NCBI RefSeq assembly: GCF_035046505.1
Contig: NC_089821.1
Location: forward strand, 60,730,256 to 60,794,255
Length of the DNA stretch: 64,000 nt
Reading direction: 5' to 3'
Source: Tiliqua scincoides
Taxonomy: Eukaryota > Chordata > Lepidosauria > Squamata > Scincidae
The position numbers and the translations under genes were made by a program. Under the pieces are notes generated by a model. That model saw nothing but the letters and a program-made list of their open reading frames with translations. It had not been told where the DNA came from and made no database searches. Below, in pieces: positions 1 through 12,509 of this stretch; positions within the stretch are counted from its first letter, which is position 1, and each line of letters starts with the position of its first letter.

Positions 1-640
1 GCAGAGCATAATGGAGAGAGGCATCAAGCGACCCGCCTCATTCACCCATTAAATCCCGGATGATGGTGGTTTGCATGGAGTACTTTGGCTTGATGGAATA
101 TTGGCATAGAAGCCAGGGAACCCTTGACTAAGATAAGCCTCTCTATTGAACCATACTGCCCCTCAATAGGTTTGTGACAAATCGCTTAGCCTGATTAATG
201 GCTGAAAGGCATACCTGCTGGAAGAGAGTGGTGAGAGTCAGAAGACTTTGTTTTTCTTGGTATGTAGAAGATTATTTTAATACTGCAGTTACAAACATGT
301 TTCTCTGAAAGGCAAGTACTTAGCAAAATAGCTTCTAGAACCAATTATAGACATCCATTAGTCATGAATAGTAACTTAATTGCAAATGACAGTAATTAGA
401 CTGTCTAGCTTAGTGTGCTCATTAATATCACAGACACAATGACCAAGATTGTGGAAAAAGCTGCTTGAGAACCAAATTGTGGCAGAACAGGAATAGCCAT
501 GGAGTGGAACATTGCAGTCAGGCTCATTTAGGGGCTCCATGAAGGGCTTTGCAGGGGGGTAACTGGCAAAAACACAAAGTCTTACAACACCTTATAGTCT
601 AATACATGTATAGCAGCCTACAGTTTCATGGGCTATACTC
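1..640. other. No feature recognised
   Basis: AT-rich non-coding sequence. No exon-like frame, RNA gene or repeat family could be recognised. Confidence 0.5.
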
Positions 641-641
641 C

Positions 642-1510
642 ACCACTGGTGTACCTAGAGGGGGGCAAATGGGGCAAAAGCCCCAGGCACCTCCCTGAGC
701 CTCACCCCCCTCCAGCCGGAGGAGGAGCGCCCAGGAGCGCTGTGGAGAGGCACCAACAAGCTGCCTCTCCGTCAGTGCCTTAGCGCTGACTGAGCTGCCC
801 CCCTCCTTCTTTATAGGAGGAGAGGAGACGGATGCCCTAGAGAGGCAGCGCATCGGGTGATGCTACTCCCGTCACACCGATGCTCTAGGGTGCTCATCTC
901 ATATCCTCTGGAGCAGGGGGGAGGGTGCCCTAGAGAAAATGCTTCTCTAGGGCACCCTCCCCCCTCCTCCAGAGGATACGAGATGGGTGCCCTAGATTGT
1001 CAGCACAACAGGAGTCGCATCTCCTGTCGCACTGACACTCTAGGTTGCTCATCTCCTATCCTCCTATAAGGGAGGAGGGGAAGGGTGGCAGCCCAGTCCA
1101 GCATTGAGGCGCTGCCTGAGAGGCAGCTTCTCACTACCTCCCAGGAGCATTGCTGGGCGCCCCTCCTCCACCTCTGAGGGCATCCCTAAGAGGTGGAGGG
1201 GAAGCAGCTCGTGCCCCCTCCAATTTCGGGAGGAGACACGTGCCGCTTCCCAGGCCCCCATGGAGCCCCCAGCGGCCCCAAACCACTCCAATGGAGACCT
1301 CCACGCGGCTTAGAAGTGGCACAGAAGGCTCTGTCAAGGCCTCGGCTGCCTCCTCCGTTCTCCTTTGTTTTCAAAGGGGGAACAGAGGAGGTAACCGCAC
1401 AGAAGTAATTGCGGTGACGATGATGTCACCGCAATTACTTCCGTGGCAGGTGTGGGGGGCAGAGAAGAGGGTGGGGGCAAAAATGGGGTGTGGTAGGTGG
1501 AGTTTGGTGT
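642..1510. repeat. Large fold-back (palindromic) element complex
   Basis: The left end (CCACTGGTGTACCTAGAGGG) resembles terminal sequences of hAT-like elements. Most of the interior is inverted-repeat DNA. A near-perfect hairpin spans 884-996, centred on 940, and weaker complementarity continues outward to about 700 and 1185, so the arms total roughly 240 bases each. A second hairpin lies at 1403-1440 (arms AAGTAATTGCGGTGAC, loop GATGAT). It is much more GC-rich than its flanks. The right border is a guess. Overlapping open frames of up to 153 codons are by-products of composition. Confidence 0.55.
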
Positions 1511-1779
1511 TTGGTGGCATTTGCAGAGCTTCTGTTTACCTCCAACTACAGATTGTTGGTGCACAAAATAGCGCTGAAGCTCAAACACTAATAGCCCAGC
1601 TTCAGAACTGATGCCGGGCATTCTGCAGCCAAAGCCGAGGACAGATTCTGCCTCAAAGATGTGGAGGCCAGGAGGAGCAGGCTCAAATCTGCTCTAGTTT
1701 CTCTCTTTGTGTCCTGTTTTCTTCTTGAACTGACAAACCTGTTTGTTACCGCTGAATTTCAAAATACATCAGTCTAGGG

Positions 1780-2223
1780 ATGTCCAGACATTTTCGCAGG
1801 AGGGCCACATCATCTCCCTGACACTGTGTCGGGGGAGGGGGGAAAGAATTAATTTACGTTTAAAATTTGAATAAATTTACATAAAAGAATTTATTTGAGA
1901 TGGAACTTATATGAATGAATGAAGGTCTTGCAGTAGCTCAAGGTCTATAAAAGGCCTTGCACAAAACAAGGCTGACCTTTCCTTCACTGCTGCTACTGCA
2001 TCACAGAGGTGACACAGCAAGTAGAGGAGGGAGCCCTCGTCCCACAGCTCAGGTGAAAGGTCAAACAGTCATCCTCATGCTGAGAGCAGTTGCATCGGGC
2101 CAGCATGGGCTCCAGCAAGTCTCTAGAGGGCCAGAGGTTCACTGGTGACAGGGGCTCTCTGAGGGCCCGATTGGGAGCCCCTGAGGGCCGCAAGTGGCCC
2201 CCGGGTCGGGGTTTGGGCACCCC
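1780..2223. repeat. hAT-type MITE
   Basis: It starts near GGATGTCCAGACATTTTCGC and ends GTTTGGGCACCCCTG, imperfect inverted ends typical of hAT-derived MITEs. GTCTAG occurs immediately outside both ends and is probably the remnant of an 8-bp target duplication. No coding capacity is visible. It is divergent and therefore probably old. Confidence 0.5.
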
Positions 2224-2290
2224 TGGTCTAGAATGCAGTCAACGCCCATTGCAGGGTTTCCCTCTGGTTCCATGTTGTGGTTGTCAGTGG

Positions 2291-2539
2291 CAGTGGCATC
2301 ACTAACGGGGTGCGGGCATCACCAGGTCACGTGCACTGGGGGGAGATGGCACAAAAATTTTTAATATCTCTATCATATCAAAAATTATAGCCAAAAAACC
2401 AGTGGGGCAGGGGTAATGATGCATCACAATGCCCACCACCTGGGGCACTGCCCAGCCCACTGCATGGTAGGAAGTGTATCATGGGGGGTGATGCACTGGC
2501 CTCCTGCACCAGGTGAGGCAAACCCTGATGACACCACTG
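2291..2539. repeat. Short hAT-like MITE
   Basis: The left end CAGTGGCATCACTAACGGGG and right end GATGACACCACTG are imperfect inverted repeats. The flanking octamers GTCAGTGG and CTCAGCGG match at 6 of 8 positions, suggesting a decayed 8-bp duplication. It is 249 bp long and non-coding. Confidence 0.45.
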
Positions 2540-2547
2540 CTCAGCGG

Positions 2548-3910
2548 TACCCAGACTGCAGAGAGTCGGGCCATGGACCTGTCATGACAATGACTAGAGC
2601 TTGCACAGAAACCCCCCAGGAGTTTTTCTGTCTCTCTCTTTCTCAGCAGATATCCTTGAGGGGCCTGGAAAGTGAAAAGAGGGAAGGAGGTCCCAGTGGA
2701 GGCCCCTCCTGCTGCTTTGCGGAAACTTTGGAGCAGGGGATCTTCTCTGAAGGGGAGCCCAAGCAGTCGTGCAGGTTAATCTGGAAACAGGCAGCTCTTC
2801 AGGTCCTCTGGACACATCCCTCCAGGCTTCCTTGGGTTGCCATGAAAGGGAATGCTGCTGCTGCTCCTTCCCCTCCTCCTTTCCTGAAGGCATCTTCTGA
2901 GATTGCAAACTCACGGGCAGGGGTTGCACTCTGTAGCATTTCAATCACGGGGCAGCCCCTAGCCTTTGAGGGACTTGATCGTGAAGAATGGTCAGCACTC
3001 ATCTGGTGAATAACATTGCCCTGGTAACTGGACTGGGAGAGCTGTTTCAAAGCGGTGTCTCTCTTATTTTCAGTTGGGGGGCAGCAGTGCACACTGATGC
3101 CTGTGCTAGATGGTTTTGATGCCTGTCCTGAGACCCCCCACCCACTCCCATAGATGCCACTGCCCCTGGGTACCGAGGCTGGGTGGGCAATTCAAGGAGC
3201 ATGGCACTCAGTCAGTGCCTGACCTGGTTGGCCCCTGCTGTCACCCCACCTACCCCATTCACCCCAGCAAAGCCCCTTTTCCAGTGACTCTTGCTGCCGG
3301 TGCTTCCCTTGTGTCTATTTTCAGATGGGCAGGAGCCCTTTAGGACCAGGGAACCCTCTTTCTTTTTGCTGTGTCAAACTCTGTGAACTTTTTATAGTTT
3401 GAAAAGAGGTACGTAAATATTCTGATTAATAAACAGAAAACAAGAATTCTGATGATAAATGCAAATAAAGAGGACTTTTCCTTGACAGGTTATAGAAGAT
3501 GCCCCAGCCTCCTTGCTGAGCACTGCAGGGCTGGAGGACAGACTGATTCACCAGCTGCTGACAGATCACTCAAAAGAAAAGCCCCAGACTCTGTGCCCAT
3601 CACCTTGCTTGGAGGCCTGTAAATAGCAACCCTAGAGAGAGTGGAAGGCAGGGGAAGACAAGGCTAGTGTCCAGGGAGAGGCACTCAACAGTTTTCTCTC
3701 CTGCTGCTGTCCCAAATCTGCTGTTTGCCTTGGAAGAAAATCTGCCATTGGCTTTGTAAGGTATGATTTATGATTTTCAAAAGCAGAACGTTACAAGGCC
3801 AGACAATGCATCAGGATCAGATTTAGGATGGCCCAGGGCCAAATTAACACCTACAAGACAGTAAGAAAACAAGAAAGAATGACTGTAGCAAAAGGAGCAG
3901 CAGAGAAAGC
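2548..3910. other. No feature recognised
   Basis: The open frame over 2416-3009 has no recognisable domain and no splice context, and it starts inside a MITE. No repeat ends were found. Confidence 0.4.
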
Positions 3911-3917
3911 CCTCTTT

Positions 3918-4096
3918 GGCCCAAATCCTAACCCACTTTCCAGCACTGGCGTAGCGGTGCCAATGGGATGCATGCTGCATCCTGCAGTTGGGCGGCACTC
4001 ACGGAGGCCTCCTCAAAGTAAGGGAATATTTGTTCCCTTACCTTGGAGCTGCATTGCCCTTATGTTGGTGTTGGAAAGTGGGTTAGGATTGTGCCC
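3918..4096. repeat. PIF/Harbinger-like MITE
   Basis: About 180 bp with inverted ends: left GGCCCAAATCCTAACCCACT, right AGTGGGTTAGGATTGTGCCC. The body carries CATCCTGCAGTTGGG and GGAGGCCTCCTCAA, found in many other copies here. The flanking triplets are TTT on the right and TTG-like on the left, so the duplication is decayed. Confidence 0.65.
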
Positions 4097-4099
4097 TTT

Positions 4100-7085
4100 A
4101 TTGCCTAGGCTTCGCGATAGAAGTAGAAATCCAGAAAGGAAGGACATCAGCTCAAGAAATGAACCAGGTCTCTCTTGTACCAGATTCTCTCCAGCAGGGG
4201 AAATGCCCCATTTTGGTACTGCAATATGAGGTCGACGGAGCAAGTCCTGTTCACCCAAAATTCATGCGGTATGTAGACCATAAATAGAGGACATATCATA
4301 TAGTAAGCTAATAAGGACAGATTAACCATGTATTAGAGGAAGTTTCAGTTTACGGTTATAGTCACGACATAGAGGCAAATACAGACTCCTGATACATGAT
4401 TGCATGCATTCAGGAGATAATGGTGATCACACGTTCAGAGTTTTCAGATATGATATGCAAGTCCATTTCAGGGAGTGGGATAATGGTGGATTTACAATCC
4501 ATTAGTAACTAAGTCCAATCCTTGTGAGCAGGGTGTGCCCAGTTTTGTTTCGCATGTGTATCATTGCAGAAGCTTCTGTGGGCTACAGTTCATGCTGCCA
4601 GGAGTAAGTGGAAGATGACCTAGAGCAGGATTCCCTGCATGTCAGCTGTGGGGGGGGGGGGTCACATCACTCAGTTTTGCTCTTATGGTGGAATAAAATA
4701 TATGATAGAAAATAATATATATAAATTTTATACATAACACTAAGGACTTTCACAAGAGAAAAATATTTGCAATCTACTTGCAGCTACAGGGCTGCTTGTT
4801 CTTTCTTTCTCTCAGCAGGAGCGACCCAGACTAGCAGGCTCTGCATTCATCAGGAGGAAAAAGGTGCCTGATGGTGGATTTGAAAGGGTGGGGAAGGAGT
4901 GAAATTGTAATGCCACTGGGTCTTGCCGGCAGGGCAAAATGTGCTGGTGGGCTGGGTATGGCCTGTGGACTGTAGTTAGGGGGGTTGTAATCCACTTTGT
5001 TTCCATTAACAGCTGCTGTTTTTCACTCCCTGCTTGGATAGCTAGTCTTTCCCTCCTGTTCAGTGGAGCAGTGAAAACTTTAGAAATGCACGAACCCAGC
5101 ATGTCGGCCTCCAGAGCTGCACATCCCAGAGCCATGCCATTCTGGTCAGAGTCTTAAGTTTCACCAGAATTTGAAAATTCAAGATTTTGGATCTAGACTT
5201 AACAAGCTGATCATATTTCTGGTTTGGTGCATGACTTTGCATCCCCCAGAGTTACAAATGTTAACATACAGATTTCAAGAACAGCAAGAACAAAAGAGAG
5301 CAGACTATTTGGAATTCATGACCAGTGGAATATAGTATTATAATGATAAATTTTGAAGCCCAAGAGCTCTTGATGACACCCTCCATAGCCATGCCCCACT
5401 AAGAGTGTAAGACAAAAAGTCAAACTTTAAATTTCTTCCTTGGGGAATGTTCTTCTCCTGACACTTTTTCCTCTTTTGAAGATTATTATACTTCTATCTA
5501 AAGATTCAGCTGTTTCCACCCTAAACTCTTTAAATGAACGTCAATATTTAACAATGTTGGGGACTTTGTTCTTAGCATAGCGTATAACGGCTGATGCAGT
5601 CTGATCCATTTGAAAACACGTGTGTGTGAACCAAGAGAGAAGGGAAGTGTGGCAACCACATGGAGCCCATATCCCATGGGATATTGCATGCCTCTCATGA
5701 AACATTAACCACAACACCCTTTTCGACTTGTGTGGGATTGGACAGAGAAAAGGTCTCTTCTGATGTTTATCACAGAAGCGGAGCGAAGCCCTGTGGGGGT
5801 TTCTGGAGAGTGTCAGGCTGCTGCCAGCAGCTGTAGAATCTCCTACTGGGGTAAGTGGAATGAACCTCATAGACCTTTAAAAAACAAACAAACAAAAAAA
5901 CCACTATCATGGAAGAGAACATCTTTCACTGGCAGAAGAATATACTCAGTGAGTGAGCCAATATCTGTGTTCTACCTTTTAATGCTGATGAAAGCAGAAT
6001 GTCTCTAGCTGAATGTAAATGTACAATTAAAAAAAAAAAAGACAAATGTAAAAAAAAGAATTCAAGTTATTTTCAAGAAAAGTAATCCTGCTCCCTCTCT
6101 ATCTTATGTAGCTTCTCCTTGTCTTATGTATCTGGGCACACACTAATTGTCTGAACGCAGAATCCTACAGTAGTACATGACTGTGGAAATGAGTGCAAGG
6201 AACATGACTCTATGAAATGTCAGGTACTTGGCATTTTCACATCCAGATCCTTGTCCATCCTGTCACCTATGCACGTATGCTATACAGGTATGCCACCAAA
6301 AAGAAGGCATTCACATGGGAATGCATTATAATAGCCCATGCCTATGTGTGCCTTAGCCTTGCATAAAAGGTTCTTTTGACTTAGTTCCAGCAAAAATGGG
6401 GGGAATCACTTGAATAGGTATACACAGAATTGTGATCTGTTCAGATGCAGATAGACTTGCTGCAATGCAGGGAATCCCAGACAAGACAGAGATGTGAGGA
6501 AGGGTGTGAAGAGGAAGATAAGCAAAGTCTGTGTGGATGAGACCAAGGCTGGGGTTCTTAGTGGTACACTCAGTCATAGCTGCTGTGCTCCAAGTAGGAG
6601 CAGTTTCCAGAAAGATAGGTGTGAAGGTCTGTTGCAGCAAAATCAGCAAGGTGTCTTAAAGACTATCCCATTCATTTCAGCATAAGCTTTTGTGGGTTGC
6701 AGGGTGCTTCAGCAGATGCACAAAGTCTAATCCTCTCTAGGTGGGCACACACACTGTGCTTGATGCTTGATGTACATAGAGAGTATAGAGTTCAGAGAAA
6801 AATGAGAAAAAGAGTGTAACAATTGGGGTCACAGGGCTATGAGGTGGAATAATAGTCAGTGACTACTATTATGTAAAGTACAGTGATGATTCACAGCAAC
6901 CAGGTTAGCAGACAGTCTCCCTGCTGGAGCAGGAAAAGCAAGGCAGACTACCATTTGGTTTGCTGCATGATGTTCTCACATCTCTTACTCCATTGGCTGA
7001 GAATGCAACAAGGTTCTGACATTTCTACAGCAGGGGTGCCTAACTCTGCTCTGTTCCCCCCCCCCATCCATTCCTGCTGCTTGGA
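4100..7085. other. No feature recognised
   Basis: Non-coding AT-rich sequence with short homopolymers, including a G run near 4650 and an A run near 6030. No exon or clear repeat ends. Confidence 0.4.
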
Positions 7086-8036
7086 TACAGGGGCTGGCCC
7101 TAGGATAAATAGGGCCCCAGGCAAGGGATGCTTTTGGTGCCCCCACCCAGTTGTGTAGGTTTGGCACCCATCCCCCAAAAACTGGATATGTATATTACTG
7201 AGCTGATCGTATCTAACACTGATGGAACACTCTCCATATGTGGGTCCTAAGGCAATTCTGCACCCCACCCCCACTCTGCCTAACAGTGTAACAGGACGTT
7301 TAACAGTCATACATTTCCAGCAATGTCTGTGAAAAAAAGACCAGAACAAATAGCCTGTCCTGTGCTGTTTTCTTCAGTACTCTCTTTTTTCCAATTCTGG
7401 ACTCCCAATGGAGCCTTCCTGGCTGTAGCTTCTTCTTCCCTCTCTCCAAGATTTTTTCTCCATCTCCTCCTTAACCTGGTTCCACCCTTCCCAGTAGACT
7501 TGCCAACCTCCAGGAATCGGTGTTACTCTCAGGAGATGACTGAAAGCAATCCTGGAGACTAAAACGACCTCCAGGAATGTCCAACATTACAACCAGTTGA
7601 GGAAAAAAAGAAAAACGTTCCAGGAATAGCTTCGGTCAGAATGAGCAGTCCCACAGAAAAAGCAGGCCCAAGCTAAGGAAGAAGGGCCTGTTGAGAGAGG
7701 TAGGGTAGTTCAGTACAGCAGAAAACCAGTCAATCAAGCACATAAGAAAAGCCCTGCTAGATCAGGCCAAAGGCCCATCTAGTCCAGCTTCCTGTATCTC
7801 ACAGTGGCCCACCAGATGCTTCAGAGACCACACAAGACAACAAGAGACCTGCATCCTCTTGCCACTCCCTTGCATCTGGTATTCTGAGGTAGCTTGTTTC
7901 TAACACCAGGAGTTTGCCCATACGCATCATGGATTATAACCTGTGATGGACTTTTCTTCCAGAAATCTGTCCAATTCCCTTTTGAAAGCATCCAGGCCAG
8001 ACACCATAACCACATCTGTGGCAAGGAGTTCCCCTG

Positions 8037-8507
8037 CACCAGCCTATTGTCATTGTGAAAGTGCCATGAAGCACTTTTGCACTGACATAAGGGAAGACAT
8101 TTTGCACCAACATAAGATGATGCAGGCCCCAGGCAGGGTGAGTTTGCACCAGATGAGCTCAACTAGTGCAGGGGACTGGGGGAGGGGGTATGCAGAAGAG
8201 GCTGGAGGGAGGTGTTTTGGGGTGGGGGGAGGTTGGTCAGCAGGCGTTCCCGGGGATGGACAGGTGGAAAGCAGGAGGTGGGGTCAGGATCTGGAACTTA
8301 CCCCAGATCCTAGCCCCTTTCCCCAATTCAGGGGAATGGCCCCTATTCAGGTGGCACAGATCTGAGTATCCCCATTGGGCCTTCCCCAGGGTAAGGGGAA
8401 AAGTTTCCTCTTGCCTCGGGCTGAGCCTCAGACAGCCCCAAACTTGTGCTGGATACAACACAGGCCCACTGACTAGCCTGTTCTAGCGCAATATAGGATT
8501 GGGTTGC
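8037..8507. repeat. Long MITE inserted in CR1
   Basis: It contains GTGCCATGAAGCACTTTTGC, related to the GTGCCATAAGGCAC core of longer MITEs at 47.3 and 56.9 kb, and ends near TAGGATTGGGTTGCCCCTG. It separates two parts of one CR1 tail. The left boundary is approximate. Confidence 0.4.
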
Positions 8508-8567
8508 CCCTGTCAGAAAATGGGAAAATGTCCCTCCTCAGGTGCTTTTTTCCCAGAGTAAGAGTGG

Positions 8568-8684
8568 GCAAACTTTCAGCTTTAGGAATCTGTGAGATGA
8601 CAAGCTGCACCTGCTGAAATTCCCTCTTCTATGCAATTGTTAAAGGTCCAGGATCCTTAAAGTTGAAAGTTTGCCCACCCCTCT
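8568..8684. repeat. Short hAT-like inverted-end repeat
   Basis: The left end GAGTGGGCAAACTTTCAGCT and right end GTTGAAAGTTTGCCCACCCC are imperfect inverted repeats about 120 bp apart. It lies within the CR1 fragment. No clear target duplication was read. Confidence 0.45.
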
Positions 8685-8769
8685 TCTAGACTGAAGAGCC
8701 CCAAATGCTGTAGTCTTTCTTCATAAGGGATGTGCCCATGCTTGAAGATCTCTCAGCCTGCACCCATGT

Positions 8770-9720
8770 CTGCCCAGCCCACAGGTGTACACATTTTATC
8801 CCTGTTGCGAATATGCAATGTTGGGCAGAAATGGCTTAAGATAAGGTTGTGTTAAGTTTTTTTTTTCCTTCATAGCTTGGCTGACATGGTTGTGAAAATG
8901 CCTTCTAAAAAGTTGTCTGGGGCTCACAACAGAAAAGGTAAAGCAGAGCAACAGGCCCAACAGCAGAAAGATGCAGGTCATCTGCAGAAGTTCCTTTGGC
9001 CTGCTAAAGCAGTGGGCTCTTCATGCTGTGATAATGAGAATGTGCTAGTGCTCAGTGATCCAGTTTCTATGAATCTGGAAGGTGGCAAGAACTCATTCTG
9101 ATCAGAGATCTTCTAGTGGGACAGTAAAGGGGGAGAACCCATACATTTTACATTTATCAATAGTACTGCTGATCCTGTTTCCAGTGGGCCAAGTGCAATC
9201 ATGGATATGGCATTTTTCCTTAAAAAAAACCCACAAATGTCATTTCTCAAAAGGTTTTCTTGAAAGTGTTTTGTATAATGGTAAGAAACTGAAAAGACAC
9301 TGGTTTGTCTATTCTAAAAATACAAATTTGGTTTATTGCTTCTGCTGAAAACATTTCCAGGCGGTGCCATTGCCTGTTCGCTTGGGAGTAATAGAACCAG
9401 TGAAATAGTGATGAATGTCCTGTTTTTCCCCCCTTATTTTTTGCCTGTTTTCCTGTATTTTAGATGCTTGAGCTCCTGTGAATGTTCAGCTTAGAGTTGC
9501 TGGAAATCCCCACAACATTCTTGTTTTTTTGTTTAGAAATACTATGATAGGCAGGAGCTCATATCCGCAAGAGATGGGTTCCAGGGGGCCCCTGTGGATA
9601 TGGAAAACCCAAATATGGGGGAAACTTGTCTCTGTGGCCCATGTGCACCCATTAACATTGTTTACATCCTTGCAGAAGCAAAAATGTTCTTCCTTATACA
9701 GGTTGCTATAATCATTTAAG
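8770..9720. other. No feature recognised
   Basis: Non-coding, no repeat family identified. Confidence 0.35.
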
Positions 9721-9734
9721 CTTATAGTGACACT

Positions 9735-10221
9735 GGATGCTGGAATCCCTAGCATGTATGCACCGCTGAAACAGAGACGCCTGCGTTGGCTCGGTCATGT
9801 TGTGAGAATGGATGATGGCCGGATCCCAAAGGATCTCCTCTATGGAGAACTCGTGCAAGGAACGCCCTACAGGTAGACCACAGCTGCGATACAAGGACAT
9901 CTGCAAGAGGGATCTGAAGGCCTTAGGGGTGGACCTCAACAGGTGGGAAACCCTGGCCTCTGAGCGGCCCGCTTGGAGGCAGGCTGTGCAGCATGGCCTT
10001 TCCCAGTTTGAAGAAACATTTGGCCAACAGACCGAGGCAAAGAGGCAAAGAAGGAAGGCCCACAGCCAGGGAGACAGACCAGGGACACACTACACTTGCT
10101 CCCAGTGTGGAAGGGATTGTCACTCCCGAATCGGCCTTTTCAGCCACACTAGACACTGTTCCAGAACCACCATCCAGAGCACGATACCATAGTCTTTCGA
10201 GACTGAAGGTTGCCAACTATC
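9735..10221 (+). mobile_element. 5'-truncated LINE encoding RT C-terminus and finger motif
   Basis: A 487-bp 5'-truncated non-LTR element. The early part reads RLRWLGHVVRMDDGRIPK, the conserved C-terminal segment of many LINE reverse-transcriptase polyproteins. It is followed by RPQLRYKDICKRDLKALGVD and a terminal CSQCGRDCHSRIGLFSH, a Cys-X2-Cys...His motif like a zinc finger. A small frame break lies between the RT motif and the GRPQLRYKD segment. It ends in the family tail CCATAGTCTTTCGAGACTGA and GGTTGCCAAC. An 11-bp target duplication (ATAGTGACACT) flanks it at 9724-9734 and 10222-10232, showing that it is one target-primed insertion. The LINE clade was not resolved by eye. Confidence 0.85.
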
Positions 10222-10239
10222 ATAGTGACACTCAGGTTG

Positions 10240-11640
10240 GCAGCCTGAATGCCTGAAAAGACTCGATCAACATAGGCTGTGTTCTTTTTTTTACCTAGAA
10301 AAAATCAGGAAGTGATGTTCCTAGCATGCTGCTAGCATGCTTCTAGGGTGGTTAGTTTAAAAACAGAAAAATGGCATTCCTTCATTGAAATCTTTTGCAT
10401 GGAGGTCACCATGTTATCACCATACCCTGCATACAATATGGAGGCCACCATGTTCCTGACAGGTTCCTTCATTCATTTGTATTAAAAATAGGTGGAAGTG
10501 AGGTAAGAATTGTAAGCTCCAAGCTTGTTCAGAGAAATTCTAGCATGCCTAGTACACTAGAACCTAAAAACCCAAGCATGCTGGAAGCTTAAAAAAAATC
10601 TCTAGCACTTCTAGCGCTAGAAGGCAAAGAAAGAATGCAGCCATTAACAGGAAGCAACTTCCTGCTTCCTGTTAACATCAATTGAGTCTTTTCATGCATT
10701 AAGCCATCTATCCATGTAAGTATGTATAGGGGCTGAGAGCTATTTGGATATTTTTTGAGGAACTTTTATTTGGGTCAGTATGTCCACATTTCTTCTGACT
10801 AAGAAGCTGTGAATGATAACGGTTTCTGATTATTTTCCTGATGTCTGCTCTAGTTCTTGGTAGACTGTCCCTGGATTATGTTACTAACTTGAGAGGGGAT
10901 GAGTGACATCTGTTATTCACACCCCCAACTCCAGCCACAGCTGTTGCCCTTTATTAACTTCACTAATGGATTCTTTTATCTCTGTCTGTTCCTAGTGATG
11001 ATGCTGTCACCCATCCTACTTGCTCCCACAACTTGTCTTAGGTCGAGTGAGTATGCATGGATTTGGGAATAGTGGTATGAGCAGTGAGTGTGTCACCCCA
11101 ATCACGCCTACTTTGCCTGAAGAGGCTATAACCAGAGCACAGAGAAAGGAAGCTGTTCTCATCTGTAAGCCAGAGAGCCCAATGGCAGGAAACCAGGTGG
11201 AGGAAGTCACACTACCCTTCAGCAGAAATCACAGCTATATCTGTGGCTGAATCATGCATGCTGGTGTTAAAGGGGCCACGGAACACCTAATAGCCTATGC
11301 AGAAGGAGGAGAAGGAAAAGAAGGAAATTCTGCCTTGCTTTTCATGTCTACTTTGGGCATTTACAGTGAACGGCTCAGAAAGTTTGATGTATTAACCAAG
11401 GATCTTCTTTATTCTTTTACTGAGACACCACACACTGAGGAATGCATTTTTTAATTTATTGCAATAAAGCATTCAAAGTGGTATACAAATAAAAATGATA
11501 AAAAGAGCAAGAGATGTAGACACCTTGTGAATTTCAAAGTGGAGGTGGGAGAGAGTGGCCTGTCTACTCCCCTCAGTGTGAACAGTTGCTATTGCAGTCT
11601 CCCAAACAAAAATATTCTTCCTCATTTCATCCTAGGGCCA
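10240..11640. other. No feature recognised
   Basis: Non-coding. Short direct words (CTAGCATGCT near 10325) occur, but no family or exon was identified. Confidence 0.35.
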
Positions 11641-11647
11641 CTTTGCA

Positions 11648-11740
11648 CATAAGAACAGCCCCACTGGATCAGGCCATAGGCCCATCTAGTCCAGCTTCCT
11701 GTATCTCACAGTGGCCCACCAAATGCCCCAGGGAGCACAT
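11648..11740 (-). repeat. CR1-like LINE 3' tail fragment
   Basis: About 93 bp matching the extreme 3' end of the local CR1 family (GAACAGCCCCACTGGATCAG on the plus strand). It stops abruptly in AGGGAGCACA, as expected for extreme 5' truncation. Confidence 0.7.
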
Positions 11741-12160
11741 CGTGTTTTTAGAGGGTGTACACCCAAGATATTTAAAGTATTTACCTTAAAATAGTGTGAC
11801 TATGCCAACACTTGTGAATGCATGGATTGGAGAGACACACATTTATCAGGGAGCTCCCACTGAGTGTACATGTAATGGAAAAGATGGACAGCATGTTTTG
11901 CATTTCTGTTCTGATGCAAAAAATATATGAGCAGGAAGCAAAGGAAAGAAGGGAATGCTGCCTCCTGGTTTTGCTTGGGAGGGATGCTTTCTAAAACTGG
12001 CAGTTCTAAACAGAGCTGTGAACATGTCCCCATCATAGGACCCATACACTGATTCCCTGTTCCACCAATTTCAAGCTTTTCACTTACTCCATTACACACA
12101 TATTTGTATATTTTCAGGCCTCATTTCCTCCTTCCAACTCCATGCATTCTGACAGTACTG

Positions 12161-12198
12161 CTTACTTACTTACTTACAGTAAGTACTTACTTACTTAC
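12161..12198. repeat. Short (CTTA)n / (GTAA) inverted microsatellite
   Basis: Runs of CTTACTTACTTAC flank a central CAGTAAGTA, giving a small inverted repeat. It abuts the left edge of the 308-bp duplicated segment. Confidence 0.75.
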
Positions 12199-12506
12199 TC
12201 TGGGAGCCTTGTCTGCTGAAAAGTGGGTACAAATGCTTTAAAAAATATTAAATGTGTTCCATTTGGTTTCAGTGGGAATAAGATCTTCAAGCTAGAATAG
12301 CAAAACTTGAATGCTACTCAATATGAGGTTACTGTTAATACACACGCACCCTACCACCACCCTACCACCAAGCATTTTATGGAAACCAAATGATTTGTGT
12401 AAGTCCACTTTTTTCTTGTGCTTTTCTTGGACTGGCACTGGTGTTGGGCAACACAATTAACTAAAAACAAACTGATGTCACTAACAGCAGGATGAAATTC
12501 AACAAA
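12199..12506 (+). repeat. 308-bp near-identical duplicated segment, copy A
   Basis: It runs from CTCTGGGAGCCTTG to GAAATTCAACAAA and matches 18399-18706 in direct orientation. I found one mismatch (near 12248) and no indel. Sequence outside is unrelated on both sides. It contains a short (CCCTACCAC)2 motif. No inverted or LTR-like ends and no coding frame. Confidence 0.9.
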
Positions 12507-12509
12507 GCC

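Larger units (their letters stand above)
7741..8765 (-). repeat. CR1-like LINE 3' end, interrupted
   Basis: On the minus strand this is the 3' tail of a CR1-type LINE. The hallmark 3' block (GATCAGGCC, CCCATCTAGTCCAGCTTCCT as read on the plus strand) opens at 7741, and tail sequence runs to about 8035. Matching upstream CR1 sequence resumes at about 8690-8765 (ACTGAAGAGCCCC, TTTCTTCATAAGG). The gap holds two younger insertions: a long MITE (about 8037-8507) and a short hAT-like repeat (about 8568-8684). Only the last part of the reverse-transcriptase region and the 3'UTR survive. Confidence 0.7.

Noticed and set aside
2416-3009. 197-codon open frame as a host exon
   Set aside because: Starts inside a hAT-like repeat; no recognisable domain, and an antisense frame is similarly open.
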